Positions 12,563 through 23,550 of a stretch of DNA of 64,000 bases are shown here, one piece after another. The notes beneath the pieces are model-generated. The model ran no database searches, was not told where the DNA came from, and saw only the letters and a list, made by a program, of their open reading frames with translations. Within the stretch, counting starts at the first letter, position 1; every line of letters begins with the position of its first letter. The DNA is taken from contig OW799234.1 of NCBI GenBank assembly GCA_941918925.1, positions 62,786,968 through 62,850,967 on the forward strand. Direction: 5' to 3'. Made by a program: the position numbers and the translations under genes. The stretch comes from Phyto melanocephala. Its lineage: Eukaryota; Arthropoda; Insecta; Diptera; Rhinophoridae.

Positions 12563-13866
12563 CACCGAACTCTTTTTTTACACGGTTTATTTTTACACGG
12601 ATTTGAAGTTACATGGTTGAAAAAAAATTTTGTTTTGTAAAAAATTTGTAATCTAGTACGGTTTCAAAATCAATGTCTTGTAATTATGTTTGTTTGTACC
12701 AGACTTGGCACCATTGCTGAAATGAACATACATAGTAGTAACTGGGAAATCCCCTTATTCGATAACTCTTACCTACACATTTTGTTCGAATGATATTTAC
12801 ATAAAATATTGCATAATTAAAGTGTTTAAAGTTTATTAGCTCGCAATATTTTATCAATTGTTCGTGCTATCAATTAGATTTGAACATTTCTGACCTTAAT
12901 AAGTGAAAAAGGTATTTTATCTATAAATTTTTAGTTAAGCTTTAAAAATAAAATGTTTGCCCTTACTAACAGTTAACAAAATGTCAAAAATTTCAAAGAT
13001 TCGTAAAAGACAAGCCATTTCCATGGAAGTAAAATTAAAAATCTTGGACTGTCAAATTGAAGATGTCGACGAATTAATGATAGATAAGCCTCTATATGAT
13101 GATTGTCTGATTGAATTAACAACACATGACGGCAAAACTGAGAACCATAATAGCGATAACGACGAGGAGACCGAAATATGTCAACTAACTGCTTTAATTG
13201 ATGACGGTCTAACGTTTGGTAAAAGTATGGTGAATCATTTCTTAAAAAATTATCCTAATATGGAACGTGCATTGAAATTCGAACGAGATATTAATAATTG
13301 TATTGCTGGATATAAAAAGTTGTATAAACAACTTAAAAAACCAAAAGTGTAACTTTTTATAAAAGATTTTTGAATAAAAAAGTCGACGGCGAAAGACCTT
13401 TCGGAAAGTAGTCCGACAGTTCAAAATTCTATCACCGGATGAAAGTCACCATTAGATAATTTGATGGATACCTCTAGTGATAATACCGTCGCAAACAATT
13501 GCCGTCGCACAATTGTAGCTATGTAAATATTTTTTCTTTATTTCTATTCTAATTTTTCTTTTCTTAATTCTTGATTAACAGATTTCCATTGTTCTTTTGT
13601 TTTTCACCTGTATGAATTATGTATTCTAAGTTTTAATGCTCAAAAAAATGCCATATGAACTTATATATGAATTTATATGCATATCTGAAATTTTGTAGCT
13701 TTTAAAATTGTTTACACGGTTTTTCGAAATAAATATAGTTCTTTATTTCATATTACACGATTTTCAGATGACATGGAACGTATCCCCTATTTTACTATAG
13801 GAAACGCCTCTTTTTTTACACGGATTTCTGAGGAACGTATCTACCGTGTAAAAAAAGAGTTGGGTG
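12563..13866 (+). mobile_element. Pogo/Tigger-like element, internally deleted, with intact ends
   Basis: Ends are inverted repeats of about 23 bp: CACCGAACTCTTTTTTTA on the left and its complement with one change on the right, followed on both sides by TACACGG-related sequence and flanked by TA (12561-12562 and 13867-13868). ACACGGATTT motifs are repeated inside both ends. Length is 1304 bp, far shorter than a full pogo-class element, whose transposase alone needs about 1.4 kb. It carries the open frame at 12981-13352. The TA duplication and HTH-type protein point to the pogo branch of Tc1/mariner. Confidence 0.75.
12981..13352 (+). CDS. Short pogo/Tigger-like protein: N-terminal DNA-binding start joined to C-terminal tail
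   Basis: 123 codons from ATG to TAA without interruption. I chose ATG 12981 because nearby upstream sequence in frame lacks an ATG. Residues 1-22 (MSKISKIRKRQAISMEVKLK) look like the basic start of the CENP-B/Tigger/jerky helix-turn-helix, which usually continues for about 50 residues before an HTH_CENPB domain and a DDE domain. Here it jumps at about residue 24 into an acidic tail (DDCLIELTTHDGK…SDNDEETEI) and a helical, lysine-rich C-terminus (about residues 65-123) like those following the DDE domain of Tigger-type transposases. The catalytic domain is absent, so it cannot cut DNA. It could be translated, and might bind element ends or dimerise with intact transposase, but that is inference. 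A simple deletion remnant is the plain alternative. Confidence 0.55.
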   Translation: MSKISKIRKRQAISMEVKLKILDCQIEDVDELMIDKPLYDDCLIELTTHDGKTENHNSDNDEETEICQLTALIDDGLTFGKSMVNHFLKNYPNMERALKFERDINNCIAGYKKLYKQLKKPKV

Positions 13867-13868
13867 TA

Positions 13869-14179
13869 TTTATCTTAATTCCACATCTGATTTTAAATGC
13901 TAAACATAACATACAAGGTTAAGCAAAAAGTGTATTTTTTATTTTTTAAATTGCCTTGCAAAAATACTTTATACGATTACTCGAAAATATTCGGCGATAT
14001 TTTTTCTGGTGCGGTCTAATGGATACATTCGTATGTGTGAGGATTGTCTGGTAGCATTAAAAAAATTATAATCTTGTTCTTGTAGGCAGGCGTTGTTAAC
14101 ACAAACCGCAACGATTACAAGTCCAATTCGTGTCTATATATGAGTTTATGCTTCTGTTTTACTTTTCTCCTCAAACGCA
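13869..14179. other. No feature seen
   Basis: AT-rich spacer between the pogo-like and hAT elements, apart from a mixed-composition stretch near 14080-14180. Confidence 0.4.
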
Positions 14180-14187
14180 CACTCAAC

Positions 14188-15553
14188 CAGCGTTGTCAAC
14201 TCGGTGATTTTATCACCGTTTTTGGTGATTTTTAACATTTAGAAAGCGGAAAAATTGTGAGTCAGTGCTTGGTGATTTTTTTTTAGTTTTTAGTGATTTT
14301 CTTTTTATTTCGGTGACACCAAACACTAAAATTCAAATTAATTAATTGAAAAAAATTTTTTGTAAGTGTAAATTTATATACATACTACCAAAATGTAACT
14401 TATAGTACAATTACATGCAACTCGGCAAGAAAATAATATTACACTAAAAATTTAATTATTTATAAGATAATTGATTGCCCAGAAAGTTTTTGTTTCAAAA
14501 TGTCTAACTTTATACATATATGCATATAAGGTGAATGTGAATAAAAGAAATTCCTCTTTCTATCATCTTATAAATGATTAAACCTTAAAGCAAACTTTTA
14601 GCGTCCCACAACTTTAAACGTTTAAAAATTTTACCAGAAAACCTTGAAATTTTGAGCAAAATTAACATAATTAATGTTAGAAATGTTTTACCACATACAA
14701 AAGAAGATATTTTACCGTTATCAATGGCAAAATATTGAATCCACTAGATTTTTGGATTGAAGTTAAATCGTACAAAGATGCAGTTAACTTAAATCCCTTT
14801 GAAGCATTAAACTTAAACGTTAAACTTTTGTCGCTCCCATGAATGTGTTTAAATTTAAAATTCGCAACCGAATGTCTTTAAATTCAGTTAATGCCTTACT
14901 TCACATTAAAAATGGGCTTAAACGGGAAAATTCCTGTTGCGAAACCTACCAAATAGCTGATGAAGTAAATATTCTGATTAATAGCAATGATATTTATAAA
15001 GCATTACAATTTGAAATTAAGACTATGTTTTGGCCAGATGATAGTGATAATAATGAAGAAATAATTGACTTTAACATTGATTATTTACACAGAGAAAAGC
15101 TTAAATCCTAATCGAATTATTAAACTGCAAGTTTATTAAAATTTTTCATAATTTTTAGTTAGAAATAGTTCTATTTAATTACTCTAATATGTAACATAAA
15201 AATATTTAAATATTAAATAATGGTTGTACTTATTTGGTGAATAATTTCTTTAATATTTTGTACAACAAATTCACATATGTTTATTAAACGTCGTTTAAAT
15301 GCATCAGGTATGGAAAAATTAATCCTGTCGTAATTTTTTCTAAATGTTGAAATAAATTTCTTACAATGCATCACTCCTGTGTCTTATCTTATCTGTGTCT
15401 GTCTTATTTGCAAAGAAATTTATAAAAGTGTATAATTTTATTAAATAAATAAAAAAATAATTTACAAATTATAAATTTAGTGCTTTTTTTTTAGAATGAC
15501 GCGTTTTTTCCTGGGTTATGGTGCTTTTTGAAATTTTATAGTTGACAACGCTG
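14188..15553 (+). mobile_element. hAT element with 8-bp target duplication
   Basis: Flanked by identical 8-mers CACTCAAC at 14180-14187 and 15554-15561. Ends are perfect 14-bp inverted repeats CAGCGTTGTCAACT. Subterminal left sequence holds GGTGATTTTATCACCG and more GGTGATTTTT motifs, typical of transposase-binding repeats. The 1366-bp body retains only a broken C-terminal transposase part (14602-15111). The same family recurs at 48954-49846 and as a single end at 44250-44286. Confidence 0.85.
14602..15111 (+). pseudogene. hAT transposase C-terminal fragment
   Basis: Three frame segments. 14602-14736 ends PLSMAKY then stop. 14747-14839 reads FWIEVKSYKDAVNLNPFEAL…LLSLP then stop. 14839-15111 starts MNVFKFKIRNRMSLNSVNAL and continues LLHIKNGLKRENSCC. 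These match in order the end of a hAT family in which SLP is normally followed by SNAEVERVFS and then M(N)…RN.M; that dimerisation signature is missing between LSLP and MNVFK, where the frame also changes. The last 90 codons remain open to a TAA. No N-terminal zinc finger or first catalytic residues remain. Confidence 0.7.
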
Positions 15554-15561
15554 CACTCAAC

Positions 15562-16629
15562 CATCATCTATCAACCATATAAATAAATACATGAAAACAA
15601 AACGAAGTAAACATACACAGAAACATATGAGGATGAATGAACATTGTTGACGATAGTAATGATTTATGAAGGTCTCATCACCACCACCACCACTATCCAT
15701 ATCATCATCTCAACATTTCTGAGTGTTAGAAGAGTTTGAATGCCAAACACTACTTTAAACAGGATGATAATGGGATGATGACGACGATGACGATGTCGAC
15801 GATGCTGATTAACAGTCAACGTGTAAAGAGAAGGTTACCTGAATTGTGTACGATATTTAAAGGGTCTTAACCACTATTAAGAAGATGAGATTTATTTCCT
15901 TTTTTTTCTCCTTTAAATCATCATCATCATCATGCTTAAAATATTAATGTTTAAATTCTTTTGTTTTTGATATTGAGTAAATTTTTTCCTTAACCTGGAC
16001 GTTAAAGAGGTGAGCAGAGTTAGAGATAAGAAAAATAATATGTTATTTAAAAATCATTAGAGGGTTAAGAAGCGGCTGTTTTGCTTTGATTGATCAATAC
16101 AAAATAAAAAGAAGCGCTAAAGTCAATGCTCTTTTAGGCCAACCTTTGATCATAAAAAATTGTAACATTTTTTTTTCTTTTTTAAAGTAAATTCCTTATC
16201 CCTACTTAGATCTTAATTAAATTTAATAATATTAAATAAATATTCAAAAAGACCTCTTCATACTATTTGTTGGTTCTTTGTCGGTCAATCTTTAATAAAT
16301 TGGCTGAGAATTTTGGTTTTCCTTTCCCAATTAAAGAGAACTTTTAATATTTCTTATTAAATGCGGAAGTTGATAATTTTTTTTATTATTAATAGACACA
16401 AAAGGGTAACTTTTAAGATGGTGTACAGGGGCGTAATGAAACTCTCGGCCGACTGAAAAATTAAGCAAACAATATGGATTAGAAATACATATGAAATAGT
16501 TTTATTAAAATTATTGCTTTGCTACGGCGCCAGCTAAAAGCAAATGGATGTACAAAAAGTGTTATGAAATATTTAAAAACCTGAAATGGAGAATCCTCTT
16601 TCAACTGGAAAACACACATATAATTATAA
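15562..16629. other. No gene recognised; ATC/GAT triplet-rich patches
   Basis: Triplet-rich stretches: CACCAC near 15678-15696, GATGAC-type near 15765-15810, and ATCATC at 15916-15934. The remainder is AT-rich without motif. Confidence 0.45.
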
Positions 16630-17095
16630 TAATATTATTATGGGAATTTTTTTTATTTTTTTACTGACAAGTTGCATGTTTTGAGGGCGAAATAGCAGTA
16701 GCTGTGAATGGGATTTGTTACAGCTACATAATAACGGACGACAGCTGGACGACATTTGGTTTCAGCAAGACGGCACAATGTAACATACCGCGCTTGAAAT
16801 AATTCATTTATTGCAGAAAAGATTTCAAGAACAAATTGTCTCAAACAATTCTGATGTCAACTGGCGATTTATTCTTTGGGATTTTGTAAAATCTCAGGCT
16901 TATGTAAATAATCCAAAAACAATTCTTGATTTCATATTCGAGATCTTACACGTCACTGGTAAGATAAGCTACATCTCTGTGAAAAATTCATGGCAAATTT
17001 TAACGAAACCAGTAATGACCTGTCATCAAAATCACACGGATTATACAATATGCGGTCGAAATTTAATGACCTTTTAATAAATGTCTCAAAGACAA
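16630..17095 (+). mobile_element. Mariner-like transposase relic (C-terminal half)
   Basis: Reads, over several frames, AVAVNG, then a degraded TTFGFSKTA in place of WFQQDGA, then NSDVNW, FVKSQAYVNNPKTI and HVTGKIS. This order matches the middle and C-terminus of the arthropod mariner-like family seen elsewhere in the window. Inverted ends were not found. Frameshifts and stops make it non-coding. Confidence 0.65.
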
Positions 17096-17578
17096 AAAAA
17101 AATAAATAAATCCGATGAGTCTCTCAAGTTAGCTTAAAACCAAGTGCAGAAGGTTAGACAATTTTAATACCTAAAAAGAACGATCACGAAAGAAGTTGAA
17201 ACCCTCAAACATGAAAATTAGAAAATCGTTGTTTAACACAGCTACACAAGATTTGGAAAATTTGTAAAGCATGTGTCTTATCCGTACTTTCTATAGCTGC
17301 AAAACATGAATTATGAGTAAAGCAGTCGGAATAAACTTAAAGTCTTTGCTAATCGTTGCTTAAGACGAATTCCGAAAATTTTTTGGCAAAAGACTTCTTC
17401 TGAAAAAATATAATTTATGTTTTAGTTCCCATCAATAAAGAGTGCAAATAGTTAAAACTTTTCCAAGGTCATGAACGTTATCTAATTCGTTCTATACTTG
17501 CTACAGCCGGACTATTTTTCAGGTCCCCTAAATGTCTAAGTAAATCCAATATACTGTGAACAACACATTTAAAACTCT
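17096..17578. other. No feature seen
   Basis: AT-rich. No motif or repeat match noticed. Confidence 0.4.
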
Positions 17579-18900
17579 CTCTGTTCTAAGAGTAATATGA
17601 CAGATGAAATGATTGACTTATTCATCATCGCACAGCCCAAACGTATATGGCTAGAAACATGAAATTTGGAAAGTATAGACGTATAGATTCGTACTTTTCG
17701 GTCATAAAAAAGGATTAAAATGAGTAAAATCGATAACCCTTTATCTGCTAAACTAAAATAGCACAAATTAACTTGAAAATCTATTGCAATTTGCTTTAAA
17801 AATATGCTCACAGACGTGTGGCCTTTTTTTGCATTTTCAACCCCTAAAGCGAAAAAACGGGTAAAAGCTATAAATGGTCCTTTTTTTGGCACATAAAGCT
17901 AGAAAAAAATTTAATTTTATTACTTAATCCGCGAAAAAATATTAATAGGTTTTCGCCACTTTTTTCAAGTTTGCATGTATAAACAATACAAATTGTCCCT
18001 CTTTTTGGTACTTAAAAAAAATTCTTATATTATACAATTGGACATAATTTAATAATTATTATCGCCTAATAGAATATAAACAATTATTTAGATGACATTT
18101 TTGGAATCTTCAAGGGGGACAAAAAAGTACCAAAAAAGGGAAAATACCGGAAATTATGTACAATTCCTAATTACAGGGCCAGGTTAGGTTAGGTAGAATA
18201 GGCAGCTATTGTGCAGCTCACTTGGGTCGGTTCATTATATTGATCCCTTTGTGATACCTGAGTAGAATAGAAAACAGTGAAAAGAAGCAGGCAAGTCCAG
18301 AGTCTCTGGCGGGAATCGAACCCGCAACCCCCAAACTAGCAGACCAGCACACTACTGACTAGTCCACCGGGGCACCCAATTACAGGGCCAATTAGCATAA
18401 AATTTGTAATAGTGATCTTACAAAATTATGTAGCTTAGTAAACATTTAAACAGATTTAAAACAGGGGAGAAAGGGGAAAATACGGGAAAACAATTTGGTA
18501 CTTTTTAGAACATTTTTGTTTTTATCCAAACTTAAATCATGTCTGCTATAATCTTTTATTGTTATGTTGGTATTTATAAATGCTTAACTTACATTAACGT
18601 ACATTGCAAAGGTAAACCCATTAAGGTACTTTTTCTCATTTTGTTATGGTACTTTTGGTATATTCTAAGTTTATGAAGCTAGAATTTTAAAAATTAGTAA
18701 CTATTGATCCGAGGTAAGACAGAAAATGTTTGGTCGACGAAAAAGATACTTTTCCTTATCTTTTTTTATCCTTTTGATACTTTGCGTTTGCTAAAATTGT
18801 GAAATAAGGGACTATTCATCTAAATTGAGATCAAGTTTAATTCCAATCATGATTTTTTATTCAAAAAATTAATTTATCTGTTTCCTTTAACTCTGTAAAT
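17579..18900 (+). mobile_element. Helitron-like element, copy 1 (3' end lost)
   Basis: Collinear with 23551-25110: GATTCCTCATCGCACAGCCC-like start, TGCTAAACTAAAA, ACGGGTAAAA, TACAATTCCTAATTACAG, GGAGAAAGGGGAAAA and TTTGGTACTTTTT in the same order. The 5' end is near TCT at about 17579, where the similarity starts. The terminal hairpin of copy 2 is not found, so the right limit is approximate. It is interrupted by a SINE at 18182-18377. Confidence 0.65.
18182..18377 (-). mobile_element. tRNA-derived SINE with 13-bp target duplication
   Basis: On the minus strand it begins GGTGCCCCGGTGGACTAGTC and, 40 bases on, has GGTTCGATTCCCGCC, an almost perfect pol III B box (GGTTCGANNCC). A unique body of about 100 bases follows, then a tail of ACCTAACCTAACC. 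It is flanked by direct repeats AATTACAGGGCCA at 18169-18181 and 18378-18390. The sister Helitron copy at 24190-24220 shows an empty site. SINEs encode no protein and use LINE machinery, likely recognising the CCTAA-type tail. Confidence 0.85.
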
Positions 18901-19880
18901 TATTTTGGGTAGTTTTTTTTAACTCTGTTTATTCGTTTGTTTAGCTTTTGTGTAAGAATACCACAAATGTATCCCGATGAATAATTAACACGTACAATGA
19001 AAGTAAGACTGACAGCGAATACTTGCAAGGAATAGTAATGGAAATTAAAAAGCACCATAAATATGTATCTCTTTATACGTAAGTAGTTTTTTCACTAAAA
19101 TTAACAAAGTGGGAATGAAACAAATTTGATAAAATTTCACCCAAATGACGGAATAAATAAACATTTCAGTAGTTTGATGTTTTTTTTTTTTTTGTTGATG
19201 TGCGATGGTTTTAACATGAACAGAAATTTGTTCCCAAAATCTTCTTGGATATATTTTGTAAATTTAAAAACTTTGTACGTATAAAATGTTTTGAATAGCA
19301 AAACCAACTAGAATGTTCCAGTTCTAAACAACTTATTTCGTAGTTATTGTTGTTTAAAAAAAAACAATAATTTTTAACGATTTAAGATAAATATTTGAAT
19401 TAAAAAAAATATTCTATTTAAAAACAAATAAATAACAACATGCACACTATATTTCAAATAAAATATAATCAACAGCATTGTTGAATTTATTTTTCTCGTT
19501 ATACAGCCAATTAATGTTTGTTTATCATGTCAACTATAAAATGACACTTAACTCTCATGCACTTATGTCTCAAATGCACTTTAAATAAGCAAAAATTTAT
19601 ATATCAATGCAGTTGGGTCCCTTTTGATAACATTTAACTATAATTAAAACTTCATAATTTTACAATTATATAGAAATAAAAGAATCGTTTTCAAATATAT
19701 TTTAAAACAGAAATGTTTTTTTATTTGGCTATTCTTTTTTTTTTTTGATATCTCAGTAAATGTCTTGCATGCTACTAAGGGCGTTTAACTTTTGTTTGTA
19801 GGTAAACCAAAACTTTAAATCATTATATGAAAGATATATTGATGTGTATGAAATAGTAAAAAAAAAATTCATTTGTGTAA
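18901..19880. other. No gene recognised
   Basis: AT-rich sequence, with a T13 run near 19180 and A runs near 19355. No repeat match seen. Confidence 0.4.
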
Positions 19881-20441
19881 TCTAATATACAAAATTCTCG
19901 TGTCGTGGTGTTTGCGATTAAACTCCTCCGAAACGGCTCGAACGATTTTCATGCATATTTTGTATGCATATCGGGTAGGTCTGAGAACCGGTCAACAACT
20001 GTTTTTCATACTCCTCAACGCCACGCCTTTTTCACGCCCAGACTGCCAGACTGCTGGACTGATTTTCTTGAAATTTTCACACAGTATAACTAACTCTCTG
20101 GTATGATTAATAGGATACATTTTTACCACGCCTACTTTAACGCCCACTTTCTTTAATTATGCACTTGTATCAATATAGTTTTTAGTATTTTTCTTTAAAT
20201 TGAACACAATTTATAGTCCAGCCAATGCAGAAATAAACGTTTGAGAATCAGTCAACATCTATTTTTCATACTCCTAAATATTTAGGGTGACTCACCCCAA
20301 GGGACAATTTATGCTTCACCTAAATCACTTAACGACTTCGATAAAATTTTAAACTAATATAGAACTTTTCAATGTACTACCAAAAAAAATATTTCCTAGA
20401 AATAATTTATATGGCAAAACAACGTATGCCGTGTCAGCTAG
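19881..20441 (+). mobile_element. Short Helitron-like element
   Basis: Starts TCTAATATACAAAATTC and ends TGCCGTGTCAGCTAG, with A on the left and T on the right. These are canonical Helitron features (5' TC, 3' CTAG, insertion between A and T). The start continues TCGTGTCGTGGTG and AACTCCTCCGAAACGGCTCG, a dispersed insect repeat signature. An internal direct repeat (GTCAACAACTGTTTTTCATA and GTCAACATCTATTTTTCATA) lies at about 19991 and 20252. It encodes no protein. Confidence 0.7.
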
Positions 20442-20766
20442 TATATAATATAAGAATTTATAAATAAAAAATTCAGTTACATCAAGACCCAACAGTTTTT
20501 TTTTTACTCTTAAGTTTTATTACATTGTAATCAATTGCAACTTATGTGTGCGATTTTACACACAAGTGACAAATAAATTTTGCAAATAAATATACATGTA
20601 TGTATGTATGTATGTATTTATGTATGTATGTATGTATGTATGTATGTATATAAATCAACAAGAAAAACACATAATAATTATGTAACCAAATAAATAAAAG
20701 ATAATAATAACGCCCAAATATAAGTAACTATTCACTTAACTACTACTCTGCAATGTTAATTCTAAA
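20442..20766. other. Spacer with microsatellite
   Basis: Contains the (ATGT)n tract listed separately; otherwise AT-rich without a gene. Confidence 0.4.
20591..20650. repeat. (ATGT)n microsatellite
   Basis: About 14 units of ATGT with one ATTT interruption. Confidence 0.9.
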
Positions 20767-21650
20767 GGATGTCCCAAAATTAACGCAATATTTGACTATT
20801 GGTAACACAATTTTTAGTGTCATTTTTTATAGAATAATAATGTGCACAGGATAGGGTTATTCATGGAGTTACACATCGTGTAAATGGTCTCCCCGGCTTT
20901 GCATACACATTCACACTTTTGCCGCAATTTAATGCAGCATTGAACCCTCTCCTTTAATGCATGAGTGGTTGTGGGCTTATTAACATAACTCTTTAAAAAA
21001 ACTAATGGTGTTAAATCAAACGATATTGGGGGCTTATCTGATCTGGCCTCATGCAGTAATTGAATTATTTCACAACAATATCTTCCAATTTCGGCAGATG
21101 GAATTGTGTTATCAATAGCCATATCAAGCACAAGTTAAAGTCACTGCTTGACCAACCACATTTTCAAAAAAGTATAGTCCAGTTATGCCGCCAGCCCAAA
21201 ATCCACAGCAAACAGGGATACGTTGTAGATGAATTTATTTTTCAACAATCATATGTGGGTTCTTAGAACCCCAAAAGCGGAAATTTTGCAGATTTAAAAA
21301 CCCAACAAGGTGAAAATATGCTTTATCGTTTTAGATGATTTGATTAGATGTTTTCAGCATCCATTTGTTAATGTTCAATAATCCATTTAACGAACCATCT
21401 TCGCTAAACGTCGTCATTAGACTTCAATTGTTGTGTTATTTGAATTTTGTTAGCAAGGAGACACAGATCTTTAGTGAGTATATGCTGTAGAGAGCTTCAT
21501 GAAATTTTAAATTCTTATCCACAACGTCGAGTGTACAGCTTCGATATTGACATTTTAACGGCTTGTTTTTTGACGACCAGTGGTTTTGGCGTCTCCAACA
21601 TATTCAGTCTCTCTAAATTTTTTAGCTTTTAATAATATGACAGATATTTT
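20767..21650 (-). mobile_element. Mariner-like element relic, transposase on minus strand
   Basis: The 3' end at 20767 begins GGATGTCCCAAAATTAACGC, a terminal-repeat-like sequence. Going leftward on the minus strand I read NIEAV, a Trp-rich degraded middle, FHLVGFLNLQNFRFWGSKNP, WAGGITGLYFFEN, VGQAVTL, FDLTPLVF, SYVNKPTTTHALKE and GETIY. These match in order the GYVNKQNCRIWGSENP…YFFEN…DLTPLDFFLW…C-terminal segments of a mariner-like transposase. The stretch between YFFEN and FDLTP that would hold the second catalytic Asp is largely deleted. Multiple frameshifts; non-functional. Confidence 0.7.
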
Positions 21651-21914
21651 TTTTTCAAAATCATCGATTTCCAACTGTTATTTCGGCCGAAATATAAAGA
21701 AAAAAATGTACGCGGAAAAGTAATTAGATTTTTTTTAAAAATCCAACATAAACTTTCAGAAAAAAGGTTCATCGTTCCACTTTTTTAAAAGCCATTAAAC
21801 ATATTTAAAATCTAGTGTGCTGTTATTTTGCAGTTTGTAATTTTCTACTAAAGATTGATAAGTTTTAGCATTTTTTAAAGTTTGAAAGTGTCAAGCTGCA
21901 AAGTTTAATTTAAT
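21651..21914. other. Sequence between mariner relic and Tc1 gene
   Basis: Presumably holds the Tc1 left end, but I cannot find a match to the right terminal repeat; it is diverged or deleted. Confidence 0.35.
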
Positions 21915-22934
21915 ATAGGTCGGCGTACAACAATAGACCAGCGGGAGTTGGTTATTCATCATTATAAAAATGGGCAGACTCAGCGCAAAATAGCAGACAT
22001 ATTAAATTTGTCTTCATTTACTGTCCAGCACATAAAAGAGCGCTATTCAAAGAAAAATAGAATTGAAAACAAGGGTAAAACTGCCCCTAATAAAATTTTT
22101 TCTGCCAGTGATGAACGCTGGATATAACGAAAAATTCAGGAAAACCCAAGATTATCAGCACAAAAAATAGCTGATGAAGTGGACAGTGGTATTGGTAAGG
22201 TCTCTAGTGAATCAAGGATTCGGTGAGTTTTACGTTCACATGACTTCCATGGTCGAGTATCACTGAAGAAGCCATTTATAAGCCCAAAAAATAAAAGCAC
22301 TCGATTGGCTTTCGCAACGACCCACATTTCTAAAGGCCCGGAGTTCTGGAATACGGTAATTTTTTCAGATGAATCTAAATTTAACATCTTTGGGTCAGAT
22401 GGAAGGTATTTTGTTTAGCGGAAGCCAAATACGCAGCTCCAATCAAATAATCTTCGAGCGACTGTTAAACATGGTGGAGGAAGCGTAATGGTTTGGGCTT
22501 GTATGGCCGCAACGGGTGTTGGAAATTTAGGTTTTTTTAAAGGCAACATGGTTAAGACAATGTATTTGAACATCCTCAGAGAAAATTTGATTGAAAGTGC
22601 TGAGAAATTGGGCGTAAGAAGCAATTTTTGCTTTTACCAAGATAACGGCCCAAAGCATAAGTCCAATGTTGTTCAAACCTTGCCTATATGGAACTGTCCC
22701 CGTTTGATGCAACCACCTGCGCAGTCTCCGGACTTGAACGTAATTGACAATTTATGGGCGTTGTTGGAAAATAATATAAGAAATCATGACATTTCAAGCA
22801 AAGAAACGTTAAAAAATGCGTTAAGGACAGAATGGAATAAAATAACGGCAGAAACCACTCAAAAATTGGTTGACTCAATGTCAAATTGTCTGAAAGCTGT
22901 CATAGATCAAAGGGGTTACCATACCAAATATTAA
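21915..22934 (+). pseudogene. Tc1-type transposase pseudogene, full length
   Basis: One frame of 340 codons, the normal Tc1 length, with only three internal stops (22125, 22224, 22416) and no frameshift. The start is ATA at 21915 where ATG would be expected. Domains in order: N-terminal paired-like HTH (GRRTTIDQRELVIHHY, KIADILNLSSFTVQHI), then the DDE core with VIFSDESKFNIFG (first Asp), GGGSVMVW, FYQDNGPKHKS (second Asp) and SPDLNVIDNLW. The last normally reads PIENLW, so the catalytic Glu is Asp here, 34 residues after the second Asp. The open part from 22488 to the TAA could give a 148-residue C-terminal fragment. The stop at 22416 is consistent with a TGG to TAG change. Confidence 0.85.
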
Positions 22935-23195
22935 TTATAATATAACACACAAAAACATTATAAATTTCGTGTGCATCAAATAAGCTGAATGATTCAAAGA
23001 CATTGCATATTTCGTTTTTGTTGTTTTTCTTGTAGAAAAAATTAATAAATTAAAAATTAAAGAAGACTTTTGTAGAACTTACATATATTAACAATTAAAC
23101 ATTCTTTGCTTCTTTTTAATATTGCAGTTATTTAAGAAGTTCTATTGATTTAAGTCTTTTAACTTTGCTTGCATCAAATAAGCTGACAACCACTG
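22935..23195 (+). mobile_element. Tc1 element 3' non-coding end with repeated terminal motif
   Basis: The right terminus ends AAGCTGACAACCACTG before TATA (TA at 23196-23197). The motif GCATCAAATAAGCTGA occurs twice in the same direction, at about 22973 and 23171, an arrangement like the IR/DR ends of Tc1 elements, where transposase binds both copies. Confidence 0.65.
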
Positions 23196-23197
23196 TA

Positions 23198-23550
23198 TAA
23201 GGAAGACTTTAAAAGTGAAAAAGAAAAAAATTGGATCAGGAAGAAAAAAGTTCATAACATATCTTGGTAAGGTAAAAGAATGCAAACAGCTCCTCGAGTG
23301 GCACCGAAAACTTTTATTCGAAGAGGATTCTGTAATGTTAAGTGTGCGAAGAGCCAAAACTGATGCTTGATTGAAGTCGTTTAAAGTTCAGAAAGTTCCA
23401 CATAAAATTGCGGGACAGAGATTAGAAGCCAAGAGCGACCTAAAAAACTGTGGTCGTTGATTTAAATTATGTGCTGGCAGACTTTTTACAACTTCCGGGT
23501 CATGATTTTTATGTAGCTGATGATCTAAGAACAATAGTCCTATCAATCTA
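23198..23550. other. No recognised gene
   Basis: Less AT-rich than average between 23270 and 23470. Short frames on both strands have no motif; it might be an unrecognised element. Confidence 0.35.

Noticed and set aside
12957..12980. Upstream TTG as start of the pogo-like protein
   Set aside because: In eukaryotes an ATG is expected, and the ATG at 12981 is followed by the basic sequence typical of the family start.
18182..18197. GGTTAGGTTAGG resembling the insect telomere repeat TTAGG
   Set aside because: It is only two to three units and forms the tail of a SINE; flies also lack TTAGG telomeres. The same motif at 7436-7450 is similarly short.
18300..18376. Functional tRNA gene on the minus strand
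   Set aside because: Box A and B are good, but the cloverleaf stems do not pair well by eye, and the segment is followed by a SINE body, tail and target duplication.
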